Shown here one piece after another: positions 1-8,389 of a stretch of 64,000 nucleotides of DNA; position 1 is the stretch's first letter, and every line of letters begins with the position of its first letter. The position numbers and the translations under genes were made by a program. The DNA is from Elusimicrobia bacterium GWF2_62_30 (GTDB lineage Bacteria > Elusimicrobiota > Elusimicrobia > Elusimicrobiales > UBA9959). Location of the stretch: positions 1-64,000 of the forward strand of contig MGUK01000044.1 of NCBI GenBank assembly GCA_001799995.1, written 5' to 3'. The notes beneath the pieces were generated by a model that was given only the letters and a program-made list of their open reading frames with translations, searched no databases and was not told where the DNA came from.

Positions 1-348
1 CGGCGACCGGCTCTGCTCCTGCAGCACCACGAACTCCCAATTCCCGCGCGCCAGCTTTTCCCCCAGCCGCTTGCCGGCGAAATGGTCGGCCAGGCTATAA
101 CCGTTCGGGGCGCGCGTCACGTATTCCAGCGCGGAGCCCCGGGACTTCGCCAGTTCGGCGATGGCCGCGGGCAGGTCGTTTACCGCCGTTAAACTGTTGC
201 CGACGAACAGGACGCGCAGCGTTTTTACTCCGGCCGCGGGTTTTTCGCCGCAGGAAACTCTGGAGAGAGGCGCGAGCAGAGCTGCCAGGCACAGCAGGCC
301 GCAGGCCGGTTTCAGAACGCGGAAAGAACATAGCTCGCTCAGGTTCAT
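1..348 (-). CDS. SGNH/GDSL hydrolase-like protein, C-terminus cut by the window edge
   Basis: The minus frame is open from an ATG at 346-348 to base 1, giving 116 residues without a stop. A hydrophobic N-terminal segment ends near a cysteine (VSCG, about residue 33), so it could be a secreted protein or lipoprotein. Then come LRVLFVGNSLT, resembling the block I nucleophile region of SGNH hydrolases (the Ser of GNSL), a DLP segment, and VVLQEQS, which resembles the block with the conserved Gln in DUF4886-like members. The His-containing C-terminal block would lie outside the window. Substrate unknown; an esterase acting on envelope sugars is only an inference. Confidence 0.6.
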   Translation of the reverse strand, partial: MNLSELCSFRVLKPACGLLCLAALLAPLSRVSCGEKPAAGVKTLRVLFVGNSLTAVNDLPAAIAELAKSRGSALEYVTRAPNGYSLADHFAGKRLGEKLARGNWEFVVLQEQSRSP

Positions 349-439
349 AAGTTGAAGGCCCTCCGCCCTCTAAAGGCGATTAATTATATAATATTGCCGG
401 AAACGCCCGGGCAGGAACGAACGCGGCGGTTCCGACACG

Positions 440-865
440 ATGCGCAACAGTTTTGTAAATTACGCCACGCTTGGTACGGCCGGCCTGCTTCTGCCGGTAC
501 TGCTTTATTTCATACTTGATTTTTTCCCGCGCGACGCCTACACGCTTACAGGGATAGCCCTGATAATTCCCGGTTTTCTCCTGCTGGCCGTCGCCAGGGT
601 ACAGCTGGGCGCCTCCTTCTCGGTGTCGGCGCAGACCCACAAGCTGGTGACCACCGGGCTTTATTCGAAACTGCGCCATCCCATTTATTACTTCGGGCAG
701 TTCATCGTGATAGGCCTGGTGCTCTGCCTGCATTCCCCCTGGCTGCTGCTGCTCTGGGCGCTCACCGTCGCGGTACAGGCGTACCGGATACGCAAAGAGG
801 AGAAGGTGCTTGAAGAAAGATTCGGAGAGGAGTACCGCGCCTACAAGGCCCGGACCTGGTTCTGA
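440..865 (+). CDS. Isoprenylcysteine carboxyl methyltransferase-like integral membrane protein
   Basis: A 141-residue membrane protein with about four hydrophobic segments. The pattern TTGLYSKLRHPIYY followed at the C-terminus by EEKVLEERFGEEYRAYK matches the ICMT/PEMT-like family of membrane methyltransferases (RHPxY SAM-site region, then E..L...FG..Y..Y). The substrate of bacterial members is mostly unknown. A TATAAT box at 387-392 lies upstream. No clear Shine-Dalgarno site precedes the ATG, so the start is the least certain part. The stop is one base before the ATG of the next gene, so the two are probably cotranscribed. Confidence 0.75.
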   Translation: MRNSFVNYATLGTAGLLLPVLLYFILDFFPRDAYTLTGIALIIPGFLLLAVARVQLGASFSVSAQTHKLVTTGLYSKLRHPIYYFGQFIVIGLVLCLHSPWLLLLWALTVAVQAYRIRKEEKVLEERFGEEYRAYKARTWF

Positions 866-866
866 T

Positions 867-1874
867 ATGAGCGAAGAGACCACGCCCCCCCCGCTGAGCG
901 GCAGGCACCTGGCGGTGCTGATATTTTTCGAATGCGCGGCGGTGCTGGCGCTGGCGGAGGGCTTCCTGGCCTGGACCGGTGTGGATACCCGGCTGTTGGG
1001 CAGCCTCCTCTACTTCCAGGGCGCCGACGTGGAGGCGCACCGGGTTTCGAACAGCGTCTCCCTTCATTATGAGCTGGCGCCCGGAACGCACGTCGTTTTC
1101 GCCGGGGGCAGGGGCGTGACCGTCAACCAGCTCGGCTTCAGGGACCCGCCCCGGAGCGCGGCGAAGCCCGCGGGCGTAAAGCGCGTTATCTGCCTGGGCA
1201 GCTCCAACACCTACGGCGCGCTGGTGGGCGACGGCCTGACCTGGCCGGCGCAGCTGGAGAAGCTCCTTAATTCGAAGGGGCCCGGGAAATTCGAGGCCTG
1301 GGACGCCGGGGTGTCGGCTTACGTGATACCGCAGAACCTGGAGCAGGCGCGGCGCTTCCTAAAGGACTATTCCCCCGACCTGCTGCTCTTCCAGTTCAAC
1401 AACCGCGGCCGCAGGACTTTCCTGCTCGGGCAGCCTTTCATGGGGTTCTTCGACAAGGACCCGGAGCTTTATTACGAGAACCTGCGCTACTGCTGGCCGC
1501 GCCCGCTGGCTTTGCTGCGGCACTGGCGGCTGGCGCGCACGCTGGTCTTCTACGCCAACAGCCGCAGCCTCAAGAAGAAGGACCCGGCCTACGACTGGAA
1601 CAAGTGCGACGAGCTGGCGCCGGCCGATATCGCGGCTTTCCGGAAGTTCTACGAGGAGAATAAGGGCAGGGTAAAGATGGCCATCCTGGAAACGCCGGTG
1701 CCCGGCAACAAACTGCTGGGCGCTTTCGACGGCCTGGGCCTGCCGGTCATCCGCCTGGCTGCGAAGCTGCCCCCGAAGCACGACCCCGAATTCGACAAGA
1801 TCCACCCGGCCGCCTACGTCTACGCCTGGTACGCCAAAGAAATAGCCGCCGAACTCCCCCGCCTCGGGCTTTAA
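867..1874 (+). CDS. Membrane-anchored SGNH-hydrolase-like protein
   Basis: The protein has 335 residues from the ATG at 867. An in-frame ATG at 810 lies inside the preceding methyltransferase gene, and the downstream start, directly after that stop, is preferred. One N-terminal membrane helix (HLAVLIFFECAAVLALAEG) is followed by an extracytoplasmic domain. VICLGSSNTYG resembles SGNH block I with the nucleophile Ser, DAGVSAY and LLFQFNNRG resemble the Gly and Asn blocks, and DKIHPAAY near the C-terminus resembles the D-x-x-H block. Such proteins often act on acetylated polysaccharides; the true substrate cannot be read here. Confidence 0.65.
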   Translation: MSEETTPPPLSGRHLAVLIFFECAAVLALAEGFLAWTGVDTRLLGSLLYFQGADVEAHRVSNSVSLHYELAPGTHVVFAGGRGVTVNQLGFRDPPRSAAKPAGVKRVICLGSSNTYGALVGDGLTWPAQLEKLLNSKGPGKFEAWDAGVSAYVIPQNLEQARRFLKDYSPDLLLFQFNNRGRRTFLLGQPFMGFFDKDPELYYENLRYCWPRPLALLRHWRLARTLVFYANSRSLKKKDPAYDWNKCDELAPADIAAFRKFYEENKGRVKMAILETPVPGNKLLGAFDGLGLPVIRLAAKLPPKHDPEFDKIHPAAYVYAWYAKEIAAELPRLGL

Positions 1875-1895
1875 CCGCAAAAAGACCGTTCACAT

Positions 1896-2039
1896 CCAGA
1901 CGCCTAGTGCCTGGGGGACCGGAACGCAAAACGCGCTAGGCCAACACCGTGGCCGTCGCTCATCCTCCTCCCTCGCCGCTTACGCAAGGCTCGGTCGTCG
2001 GAAGGTTTTGCTAACCCGGTCCCCCAGTCGCTAGGCTGG
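1896..2039. repeat. Palindromic intergenic repeat, copy 1
   Basis: This is a 144 bp element between convergent genes. The outer arms are imperfect inverted repeats (CCAGACGCCTAGTG... against ...CGCTAGGCTGG), followed inward by GGGGGACCGG against CCGGTCCCCC. The core runs from CGCAAAACGCGC to GGAAGGTTTTGC. The core is shared with copies at 15827-15957, 15993-16134 and 20284-20419, while the outer arms differ in sequence between copies but remain self-complementary. It has the orientation of copy 2 and the opposite of copies 3 and 4. No ORF is supported in it. Confidence 0.85.
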
Positions 2040-2063
2040 ACCTCACCGCTAATTACAAAGCAT

Positions 2064-2090
2064 AAAAAAAACCGGCCGGAGCCGGTTTTT
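2064..2090. terminator. Bidirectional intrinsic terminator
   Basis: The stem ACCGGC/GCCGGT (2071-2076 with 2081-2086) has a 4-base loop and is flanked by an A-run on the left and a T-run on the right. It can end transcription from both the SGNH gene (+) and the hydrogenase/nhaC/ybaB operon (-). Confidence 0.8.
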
Positions 2091-2108
2091 CTATTTCGCC
2101 GGAAGGCG

Positions 2109-2393
2109 TTAACTGAGGCCGGGGAGGCCGCCGAGGGCGCTCATTTTGTGGGCGGCCGCTTTCTGGGATTCGCGCACGGCGCGGCCCACGGTCTCGGTGA
2201 GGGACGCTTCCAGTTTGGCTTTGTCGGTGGCGGAAAGCTCTACCTTGATGGTGACGGCTTTTATCTCCTGGGAGCCGGTGATGGCGACCTTCACGAGGTT
2301 GTCCTCGCTTTCCAGGACCAGGGCGTCCAGTTCCTTCTTTATCGCGTCCATCTTGGACTTCATTTCCCAAAGCTGCTTCATTTTGTCGAGCAT
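2109..2393 (-). CDS. ybaB: YbaB/EbfC-family nucleoid-associated protein
   Basis: The 94-residue protein has the family layout: an N-terminal helix with MKQLWEMKSKMDAIKKEL, then a beta region VKVAITGSQEIKAVTIK, then a C-terminal helix (VRESQKAAAHKMSAL). YbaB/EbfC dimers bind DNA. The gene is usually beside dnaX and recR; here it is the last gene of the hydrogenase/nhaC operon, 7 bases after nhaC, which is unusual. The length is slightly short for the family (about 100-110). Confidence 0.85.
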   Translation of the reverse strand: MLDKMKQLWEMKSKMDAIKKELDALVLESEDNLVKVAITGSQEIKAVTIKVELSATDKAKLEASLTETVGRAVRESQKAAAHKMSALGGLPGLS

Positions 2394-2400
2394 GGCGTCC

Positions 2401-3849
2401 TCACTTTACGGGGAGTCTTTTTATTTTTATCATGAAAGCCGCGAAGAGCAGGGTCATGAACGGGCTTACATAATTAAAAACGGCATAGGGCAGGTAGCTC
2501 AGCGTGCTTACGCCGAGGACGCTGGCCTGGTAGGCGCCGCAGGTGTTCCACGGCACCAGCGCGGAAGTGACCGTGCCGGAATCTTCCAGCGTGCGGCTGA
2601 GGTTCTCCGGGGCGAGGCCCTTGTCCTTGAACGGCTCGGCGAACATCTTGCCCGGAACCACGATGGCAAGGTACTGGTCCGAGGCCGTGAGGTTCACCGC
2701 GATACAGCTGGCCACGGTGCTGGCGAACAGGCCGAAAATGGAATTGGCCATCTTCAGCAGCGAGGAGCTTATCTTGTGCAGGGCGCCGATGGCTTCCATC
2801 ACGCCGCCGAAGAACATGGCGCAGATGATCAGCCAGACCGTGTCCAGCATGCCCTTCATGCCCTTGGAGGCGAACAGGTCGTTAAGGCTGGGCTCGGTGG
2901 TGGCGATGGAGGTCTTTATCGTCATGGCGTTCATCACGCCTTTGTACGCCGACAGGAAATCCAGTTTCTCCACGCCGGCCAGCTTGGCCAGCACCTGCGG
3001 CTGGAAGAGAAGGGCGAAAGCCCCGCCCAGCAGCGTGCCGACGACCAGGGCCACCAGGGGCTGGGTCTTGCGCACTATCATGAAGATGACCAGCGCCGGC
3101 ACCAGGAACAGCCAGGGGGTGACGGTGAAAACGGCTTCTATGGCGCCAAGCACGGTCCCGGCGTTGGCGGCGCCATGGGGGTTTATGGTGAACCCCATGC
3201 CGATGAAAGCCAGCAGGGTTACGATATAGCTGGGGATAGTGGTGATGGTCATGTAGCGCACATGGGTGAACAGGTCGGTGCCGGCCATGGCGGGCGCCAG
3301 GTTGGTGGTATCCGACAGCGGGGAGAGCTTGTCGCCGAAGTAGGCGCCGGAGATGACCGCGCCGGCGGCCATGGCGTCCGGGATGCCGATAGTCTTGCCA
3401 ATGCCGATCAGCGCCACCCCGACGGTGGCGGAAGTGGACCAGCTGCTGCCCGTGGCCAGCGAGACCACCGAGCAGATGAGCAGGGTGGCGGGCAGGAAGA
3501 TGGAGGGGTTCAGGATCTTCAGGCCGTAATAGATCATCGACGGAATGATGCCGCTTATCAGCCAGGCGCCGGACAGCGCACCCACCATCAGCAGTATCAG
3601 GATAGCCCCGGTGGTGGACTTCAGGTTGCCCGCCACGTGGCTGAGCATGCTGTCATAAGTCACCTTGTTGCGGAAGCCCACCAGCGCCGCGATAACCCCG
3701 CCCAGCAGCAGGATGAACTGGTTGGAACCACCCACAGCGCTGTCGCCGTAGACGTTCACGTTATAGGCCAGCATCGCCACCACCGCCGCCACGGGAAAAA
3801 GCGCGGTATAGATGTTTATCGGTTTGTATTCGTGCTGGCCTGGTATCAT
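2401..3849 (-). CDS. nhaC: NhaC-type Na+/H+ antiporter
   Basis: The 482-residue polytopic membrane protein has about 11-12 hydrophobic segments. Motifs such as ATGSSWSTSATVGVA, ISGAYFGDKLSPLSDTTNLAPA and the late SDQYLAIVVPGKMF fit the NhaC Na+/H+ antiporter family, which exchanges protons for sodium at the inner membrane. It is preceded by a good AAGGAG site and lies 16 bases after the hydrogenase maturation protease gene in the same direction. Location in the hydrogenase operon suggests that H2 metabolism and cation balance are expressed together, which is inference. Confidence 0.88.
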   Translation of the reverse strand: MIPGQHEYKPINIYTALFPVAAVVAMLAYNVNVYGDSAVGGSNQFILLLGGVIAALVGFRNKVTYDSMLSHVAGNLKSTTGAILILLMVGALSGAWLISGIIPSMIYYGLKILNPSIFLPATLLICSVVSLATGSSWSTSATVGVALIGIGKTIGIPDAMAAGAVISGAYFGDKLSPLSDTTNLAPAMAGTDLFTHVRYMTITTIPSYIVTLLAFIGMGFTINPHGAANAGTVLGAIEAVFTVTPWLFLVPALVIFMIVRKTQPLVALVVGTLLGGAFALLFQPQVLAKLAGVEKLDFLSAYKGVMNAMTIKTSIATTEPSLNDLFASKGMKGMLDTVWLIICAMFFGGVMEAIGALHKISSSLLKMANSIFGLFASTVASCIAVNLTASDQYLAIVVPGKMFAEPFKDKGLAPENLSRTLEDSGTVTSALVPWNTCGAYQASVLGVSTLSYLPYAVFNYVSPFMTLLFAAFMIKIKRLPVK

Positions 3850-3865
3850 ATGCTCCTTTGAACAG

Positions 3866-4348
3866 TTAGTTACCTATCTTATTAAAATAGGCGGCCAGTT
3901 CGGAAGCGGTTTTCTCCGCTTCGGGGGAAAGGCCTTCTTTGTAATCCAGCGACTTGACCTGCACGCCGATCACCACCAGCTCGGCGCCGGTGTCTTCCTT
4001 TACTATGGAGAAGGTCACCGAGAGCGGGAAGCTGTGGGTGGAGATGACGGTGGCCTGGTTTATCTGCTCGAGCGGAATGACCCGCACTTCCCCCGCCCGG
4101 CCCTCGAAATGCGCCGCGTCCACCAGGATGACCTTGTCGGGCTTCCAGTCGATGGCGGTCTGGGCGATGTTCTCGGGGGTGGTCCCGGCGTCGATAAGGC
4201 GCAGCTCCGGGCGGCTGAACTTCACGTGTTCGCAAACATAAGGGCCGACGCCATCGTCGGCCCTTAGTATGCTTCCCAGCGTTATCACGAGCGTCCGGCC
4301 CTTGGGGGCCAGCGCCGCTTTTACCTCGTCAGTCCACGAACTTGACAT
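3866..4348 (-). CDS. NiFe hydrogenase maturation protease (HycI/HyaD family)
   Basis: A 160-residue endopeptidase that removes the C-terminal tail of the hydrogenase large subunit after nickel insertion. The N-terminal half shows LGSILRADDGVGPYV (the G-N/S..R.DDG.G motif with the nickel-sensing acidic residue), then LIDAGTTPEN, ILVDAAHFEGRAGEV and STHSFPLS, as in HycI-type proteases. Its start overlaps the 3' end of the large-subunit gene by 20 bases, consistent with coupled synthesis of protease and substrate. Confidence 0.88.
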   Translation of the reverse strand: MSSSWTDEVKAALAPKGRTLVITLGSILRADDGVGPYVCEHVKFSRPELRLIDAGTTPENIAQTAIDWKPDKVILVDAAHFEGRAGEVRVIPLEQINQATVISTHSFPLSVTFSIVKEDTGAELVVIGVQVKSLDYKEGLSPEAEKTASELAAYFNKIGN

Positions 4349-5660
4349 CGAGGAAGTGCGCCGAGCACGAGATGCACGGGTCGTAGGCCCGCACGAGCAT
4401 CTCCAGCTTCAAGGTGATATCCGCCTTGGACTGGGTGATGATCTCGGGCAGGAACTTGGCGAAGTCGTGCTCTATGTTGTTGACGTTCTGGTTGGTCGGG
4501 ATGATGCAGTTGGCCTGCTTTATCATGCCGGCCTTGTCGGTGACGTAGTTGTGGTGCAGGATGCCGCGCGGCACCTCCACCGAGCCCACGCCGTCGCCGG
4601 CGCGCACCGGCACGGCGCCCTTCTCGTTGACGCCCACGGTGAGCTGCTGGCTGTAGTCCAGGCCGTTCTTCTTGAGGTCCTTGAGGATCTCGAGCGCGTG
4701 GTAGTAGCAGTGCACTATCTCTATCACCTGCGCCACGGTGTTCAGGAAGGGGTTCTTGCAGACCGGCTTGAAGCCCAGTTCCTTGGCGAGGGCCTTGGCC
4801 TTGGGATGCAGCTTGTCGGCGTTGAGGTTGAAGCGGGCCAGCGCGCCCACGAACAGGCTCTCGCGGTTCCACTTCGTCCACTTGGCGGACGAGCGCGGGT
4901 CGATGAACTCGTTGGTGGACTTGCGGTAGTCCTTGCAGCTGACGCGCTTGCCGTCGGTGGAGCCGATGTCGCCGTTCAAGAGCGGGTATTCGCCGTCGTC
5001 GGAGACCAGCGCCACGAACTCCATGTCGCGCTCGAAGTCCGGGAACTTCAGCGTCTTGGCGAGATTGAGCACGTCCGTCAGGTCGGCGGCCATGCCCTCA
5101 AGGAGCTTTATCTGCGTGTCGATCTCTTTCTTCGAAGGCAGCTTGGTCCAGCCGCCCGCTATCATCGTGATCGGGTGGATGTGGCGCCCGACGAGGATGT
5201 CGCAGCAGTCGTTGACGGCTTTCTTCAGGCGCAGTACCTGGCGCACCACTTTATTGTGCGAGGCGATAAGCGGGATGAAGGAAGGCACGCCGAGGACGTC
5301 CGGCGCGGCCAGCAGGTACACGTGCAGGATGTGGCTGTCGAGGAACTCGTAGTCGAGCAGGAGTTTCCGGAGCTTCACGGTCTGCTCGGTCGGGACCACG
5401 CCCAGGGCGTCCTCGGCGGCCTTCACGCTGGCGAGCGAGTGGCCGCAGGAGCAGATGCCGCAGATGCGGCTGGTGATGTGCTGCGCCTCGAAGATGCTGC
5501 GGCCGCGCAGCATGCCCTCGAACAGGCGGGGCGTTTCCACAACGTGGAACTCGCACTTCTCTATCTTCGCGTTCTTCACGTTGACCACGATGTTGCCGTG
5601 GCCCTCTACGCGGGTGACGTATTCGACTTTTATGTCGAGATCTTTATTAGCGGTAGCCAT
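4329..5660 (-). CDS. hydA: Group 3b NiFe hydrogenase large (alpha) subunit
   Basis: Catalytic NiFe subunit of a cytoplasmic bidirectional NADP-linked hydrogenase (sulfhydrogenase type). The 443 residues start at MATANKD, because this ATG overlaps the stop of the small-subunit gene (TAATG); an ATG seven codons upstream is less likely. The N-terminal nickel motif RICGICSCGH (C67, C70) and the C-terminal motif DPCISCSAH (C429, C432) provide the four nickel Cys ligands. Eight residues (FLDVKFVD) follow H435 and should be cleaved by the protease encoded next. The beta/gamma/delta/alpha gene order places it in group 3b rather than the F420 type. Confidence 0.92.
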   Translation of the reverse strand: MATANKDLDIKVEYVTRVEGHGNIVVNVKNAKIEKCEFHVVETPRLFEGMLRGRSIFEAQHITSRICGICSCGHSLASVKAAEDALGVVPTEQTVKLRKLLLDYEFLDSHILHVYLLAAPDVLGVPSFIPLIASHNKVVRQVLRLKKAVNDCCDILVGRHIHPITMIAGGWTKLPSKKEIDTQIKLLEGMAADLTDVLNLAKTLKFPDFERDMEFVALVSDDGEYPLLNGDIGSTDGKRVSCKDYRKSTNEFIDPRSSAKWTKWNRESLFVGALARFNLNADKLHPKAKALAKELGFKPVCKNPFLNTVAQVIEIVHCYYHALEILKDLKKNGLDYSQQLTVGVNEKGAVPVRAGDGVGSVEVPRGILHHNYVTDKAGMIKQANCIIPTNQNVNNIEHDFAKFLPEIITQSKADITLKLEMLVRAYDPCISCSAHFLDVKFVD

Positions 5661-6451
5661 TATTTCGCACCTTCCTTGCACTTGTTGTACATGTCGAACT
5701 TAGCTTTGATAAGTTCGGGCTTGAGGTTGTATTTGCTGATGACGTCGTTGGCGTTCTTGGCGGGGTTAGACACCTCGCCGCGGCAGCCGTAGCAGATGTT
5801 GCCGTTATTGACGCACCAGCTGTTGCAGCCGGCTTTCGTCCAGGGCCCCAGGCAGGCCAGGCCGCGCTCGTACATGCAGACGTTCTCGTTGAGCTTGCAC
5901 TCGGCGCAGACGGGGTTGTCCGGCACGGTGTAGGGCAGGCCGCGCAGCGCGTGCTTGACCACCTCGAGGATCTCGGGGGCGTACACCGGGCAGCCGTGTA
6001 TGTAATAATCAACCTTGACCACCTGGTCCACCGGCTTGGTCTTCGTGCTGTCGAACAGCTTGAAGTCCTTGCCGTACACGCTAGCCCGGATCTCGTCGAG
6101 TTCGAAGGAGTTCTTCATGCCGTTGACGCCGCCTATCGTGGCGCATGCGCCGTAGGCGATAAGCACCTTGGCCCGGGCGCGTATCTTCTTGATGCGCTCC
6201 TCGGCGTGGTGGTCGGCTATCGACCCCTCGATGAAGACCACGTCGTAATCCTTGTCCCATTTCTCGCTGATGGCTTCGCGGAACTCCACGACGTCGATGG
6301 CGCCGAGCACGTCGAGCAGCAGCTCGCCGAGATTGGTGATCTGGAGCTGGCAGCCCTCGCAGGAGGCGAAGTCGAAGAACGCCACCTTGGGCTTGGCGGC
6401 GGCCTTCGGGGCCTTCGCCGGTGCAGCTGCGGGTTTAGTGGTTTTTTTCAT
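5660..6451 (-). CDS. hydD: Group 3b NiFe hydrogenase small (delta) subunit
   Basis: A 263-residue electron-transfer subunit carrying iron-sulfur clusters. A Lys/Ala/Pro-rich N-terminal extension of about 20 residues precedes VAFFDFASCEGCQLQ, GACATIGG and IHGCPVYAPEIL, which supply the proximal-cluster cysteines. A second Cys-rich region (CAECKLNENVC, then CNSWCVNNGNICYGC) would hold further 4Fe-4S clusters. There is no twin-arginine signal, so the enzyme is cytoplasmic. The stop overlaps the start of hydA by one base, and the gene lies 13 bases after hydG. Confidence 0.9.
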   Translation of the reverse strand: MKKTTKPAAAPAKAPKAAAKPKVAFFDFASCEGCQLQITNLGELLLDVLGAIDVVEFREAISEKWDKDYDVVFIEGSIADHHAEERIKKIRARAKVLIAYGACATIGGVNGMKNSFELDEIRASVYGKDFKLFDSTKTKPVDQVVKVDYYIHGCPVYAPEILEVVKHALRGLPYTVPDNPVCAECKLNENVCMYERGLACLGPWTKAGCNSWCVNNGNICYGCRGEVSNPAKNANDVISKYNLKPELIKAKFDMYNKCKEGAK

Positions 6452-6464
6452 TTGTTTCTCCGTA

Positions 6465-7301
6465 TTAAAGCTTCTTCGCTTCCTTCACCTCTTCATAGGT
6501 GAAGGTGGGGCCGTCCTTGCAGCAGTAGTAGTTCTTGGGGTGGTCTATCTGGCAGTGGCCGCATTTCCCCATGCCGCATTTCATGTGCCGCTCCAGCGAC
6601 AGGATGATCTGGCGCTCGGGCAGGTTCTTCTTGAGCAGTTCGGCGATGACGAACTTGTACATGATCGGGGGGCCGACCACGACGCCGAAGGTCTTCTCCG
6701 GGTTGATGTGCACGCCGGGGATGAGGCTGGTGATGAGGCCGACATTGCCTTTCCAGTCCGGGGCTGTGCGGTCCACGGTGCAGGAGAAGTTCACGTCCAG
6801 GCGCTTCTGCCAGGCGGCTATCTCGTCTCCGAACAGCATGTCCGTCGGGGTCTTGCAGCCGAGCAGGATGTCCACTTTGCCGAACTCGCGGCGGTTGTCC
6901 ATCACGTAATTAATGAGGGAGCGCAGCGGCGCTATGCCGAGTCCCCCGGCCACGAACAGCAGGTCGTTGCCGGTCATCAGCTTGACGGGGAACGGCTTGC
7001 CGAACGGCCCGCGGATGCCCAGCCAGTCGCCCTTGCCCATGGAGTGCATGTGCCTGGTCAGGCGGCCGGCGGAGCGCACGGTAAGCTCGAAAGAGCCGCG
7101 CTTGGTCGGGCTGGAGCAGACGGAGATGGGCGCTTCGCCTATGCCGTAGAGCTCCACCTGCACGAACTGCCCGGGCTCATGGTCCAGGTCGCCGTCCTCG
7201 AGCTTGATGTCGAACCATTTCTCGGTGGCCGTCATCTGCTTGGCGGCGATTATCTGCCCTTTGCGGAGTTTCCAATTGGAGTTTTTTATTTCCTCGGTCA
7301 T
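6465..7301 (-). CDS. hydG: Hydrogenase/sulfhydrogenase gamma subunit, FAD and NAD(P)-binding
   Basis: The 278-residue ferredoxin-NADP reductase-like subunit passes electrons between the iron-sulfur subunits and NAD(P). It has an FAD-binding barrel (FVQVELYGIGEAPISVCS), a phosphate-binding GIRGPFGKPFP, the nucleotide-binding LLFVAGGLGIAPLRSL, and a C-terminal 2Fe-2S site CGMGKCGHCQ...CC as in dihydroorotate-dehydrogenase electron-transfer subunits. It sits between hydB (9 bases upstream) and hydD, the standard group 3b order. Confidence 0.9.
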   Translation of the reverse strand: MTEEIKNSNWKLRKGQIIAAKQMTATEKWFDIKLEDGDLDHEPGQFVQVELYGIGEAPISVCSSPTKRGSFELTVRSAGRLTRHMHSMGKGDWLGIRGPFGKPFPVKLMTGNDLLFVAGGLGIAPLRSLINYVMDNRREFGKVDILLGCKTPTDMLFGDEIAAWQKRLDVNFSCTVDRTAPDWKGNVGLITSLIPGVHINPEKTFGVVVGPPIMYKFVIAELLKKNLPERQIILSLERHMKCGMGKCGHCQIDHPKNYYCCKDGPTFTYEEVKEAKKL

Positions 7302-7310
7302 GATATCCCC

Positions 7311-8345
7311 TTATTTGTGCTCGGCGGCCAGGGCCTTGAGGGTGTCCTTAAGGTTGATCTTGGCCATGCAGGTGCGGGTGCAGCGGCCGCAGCCGGTGCA
7401 GAAAGAGCGGTAGAACTTGTCGAGCGGGTACTTGAACTTGCGGTAGAGGCGGTGGCGCTGCCTGTGCGCGCGCTCTTCGCGGAAGTTCTCCCCGCCGGCC
7501 ACCGCGGCGAAAGTCTCGAACTGGCAGGAATCCCAGGTGCGGTTGCGCGTGCCGGTCTTCATGTCCAGGTTGACGTTGTCGGCCATGTCGAAGCAGTAGC
7601 AGGTGGGGCAGACGTTGGTGCAGTTGCCGCAGCTGACGCAGCGGGCGCCCACGTCGTGCCAGACCTTGCTCTCCATCGCCTTGGCGAAGATCTCCGGGAG
7701 CTTCTTGGCGTCCACGCCGATCTCGTTCTGGAACGCGGCCTTCTTGGCCTCGCGCGCCTTGTCGAGGGCGGCCATGTCCGCGGCGGTGGCCTTGGGCAGG
7801 CCGATGCTCTCCACGAATTCTTCACCCTTCTGCGTATTGACGTGGATTATGAACTTCTCTCCCAGGTCGGTGAAGAACAGGTCGTAGCCGCCGTTGGGGA
7901 AGTGGTTGCCCACCAGCGCGCAGCTGGCGCTGCCGTCGCAGTAGGCCATGCACTCAAGGCCGATGATGAACATCTTTTCCTTGCGGAGCAGGTAGTTGTA
8001 GTCCCGGGGCCTTTCGGAGAAGACCATGTTCAGGCACTGTATGCCCGCCAGGTCGCAGGTATGCACGCCGAAGATGGCCGTCTCGGGCGCTTCAAGGGTG
8101 GCCGTGTCCTTCGGCTTGCCTTCGGAAATATCGAAGTCCAGCATTTTTTCGCGCTGGGGCATGAAGTACTTCTTGGGAGGCAGGATAGTGGGGATATAGT
8201 TCAGCGCTATTTCTGCGGCCGAAGTAACTTCCTCGAAAGCGAAGTTATTATGCCCTTTAGCTACAGGGGCGCAAACTTTCATTTTTTTGGCGAGTTTCTT
8301 TATGAACCCGTCCAGGTTTTCCTTCTCAAGTATATGATAGTTCAC
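7311..8345 (-). CDS. hydB: Hydrogenase/sulfhydrogenase beta subunit, 4Fe-4S dicluster protein
   Basis: First gene of the hydrogenase operon, 344 residues. The start codon is GTG (8343-8345), with GGAGG six bases upstream, which decides the start. The C-terminal half has two ferredoxin-like cluster motifs, CVSCGNCTNVCPTCYC and CTGCGRCTRTC; the N-terminal half has further cysteines (CDLAGIQC, LECMAYCDGSASC) typical of the HydB family. It relays electrons between HydG and HydD/HydA. Confidence 0.9.
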   Translation of the reverse strand: MNYHILEKENLDGFIKKLAKKMKVCAPVAKGHNNFAFEEVTSAAEIALNYIPTILPPKKYFMPQREKMLDFDISEGKPKDTATLEAPETAIFGVHTCDLAGIQCLNMVFSERPRDYNYLLRKEKMFIIGLECMAYCDGSASCALVGNHFPNGGYDLFFTDLGEKFIIHVNTQKGEEFVESIGLPKATAADMAALDKAREAKKAAFQNEIGVDAKKLPEIFAKAMESKVWHDVGARCVSCGNCTNVCPTCYCFDMADNVNLDMKTGTRNRTWDSCQFETFAAVAGGENFREERAHRQRHRLYRKFKYPLDKFYRSFCTGCGRCTRTCMAKINLKDTLKALAAEHK

Positions 8346-8383
8346 CGCGACCTCCGTTATCGGCTTAACATTGCTGCATGGAT

Positions 8384-8389
8384 ATTATA
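8384..8389 (-). promoter_or_regulatory. Candidate -10 box of the hydrogenase operon
   Basis: TATAAT on the minus strand lies 38 bases upstream of the hydB GTG. No convincing -35 hexamer is visible at 16-18 bases. The leader carries GGAGG, so this transcript has a normal ribosome binding site. Confidence 0.45.

Noticed and set aside
810-866. Upstream ATG for the SGNH protein
   Set aside because: Lies inside the methyltransferase gene; the ATG at 867 directly after that stop gives a normal membrane anchor start.
1896-2039. Small RNA gene or CRISPR-like repeat
   Set aside because: Copies are dispersed palindromes of about 140 bp without spacers or promoters; kept as a repeat family.
2146-3861. 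571-residue plus-strand frame
   Set aside because: Antisense shadow of nhaC and ybaB; His/Gly/Gln-rich low-complexity composition and no family motif.
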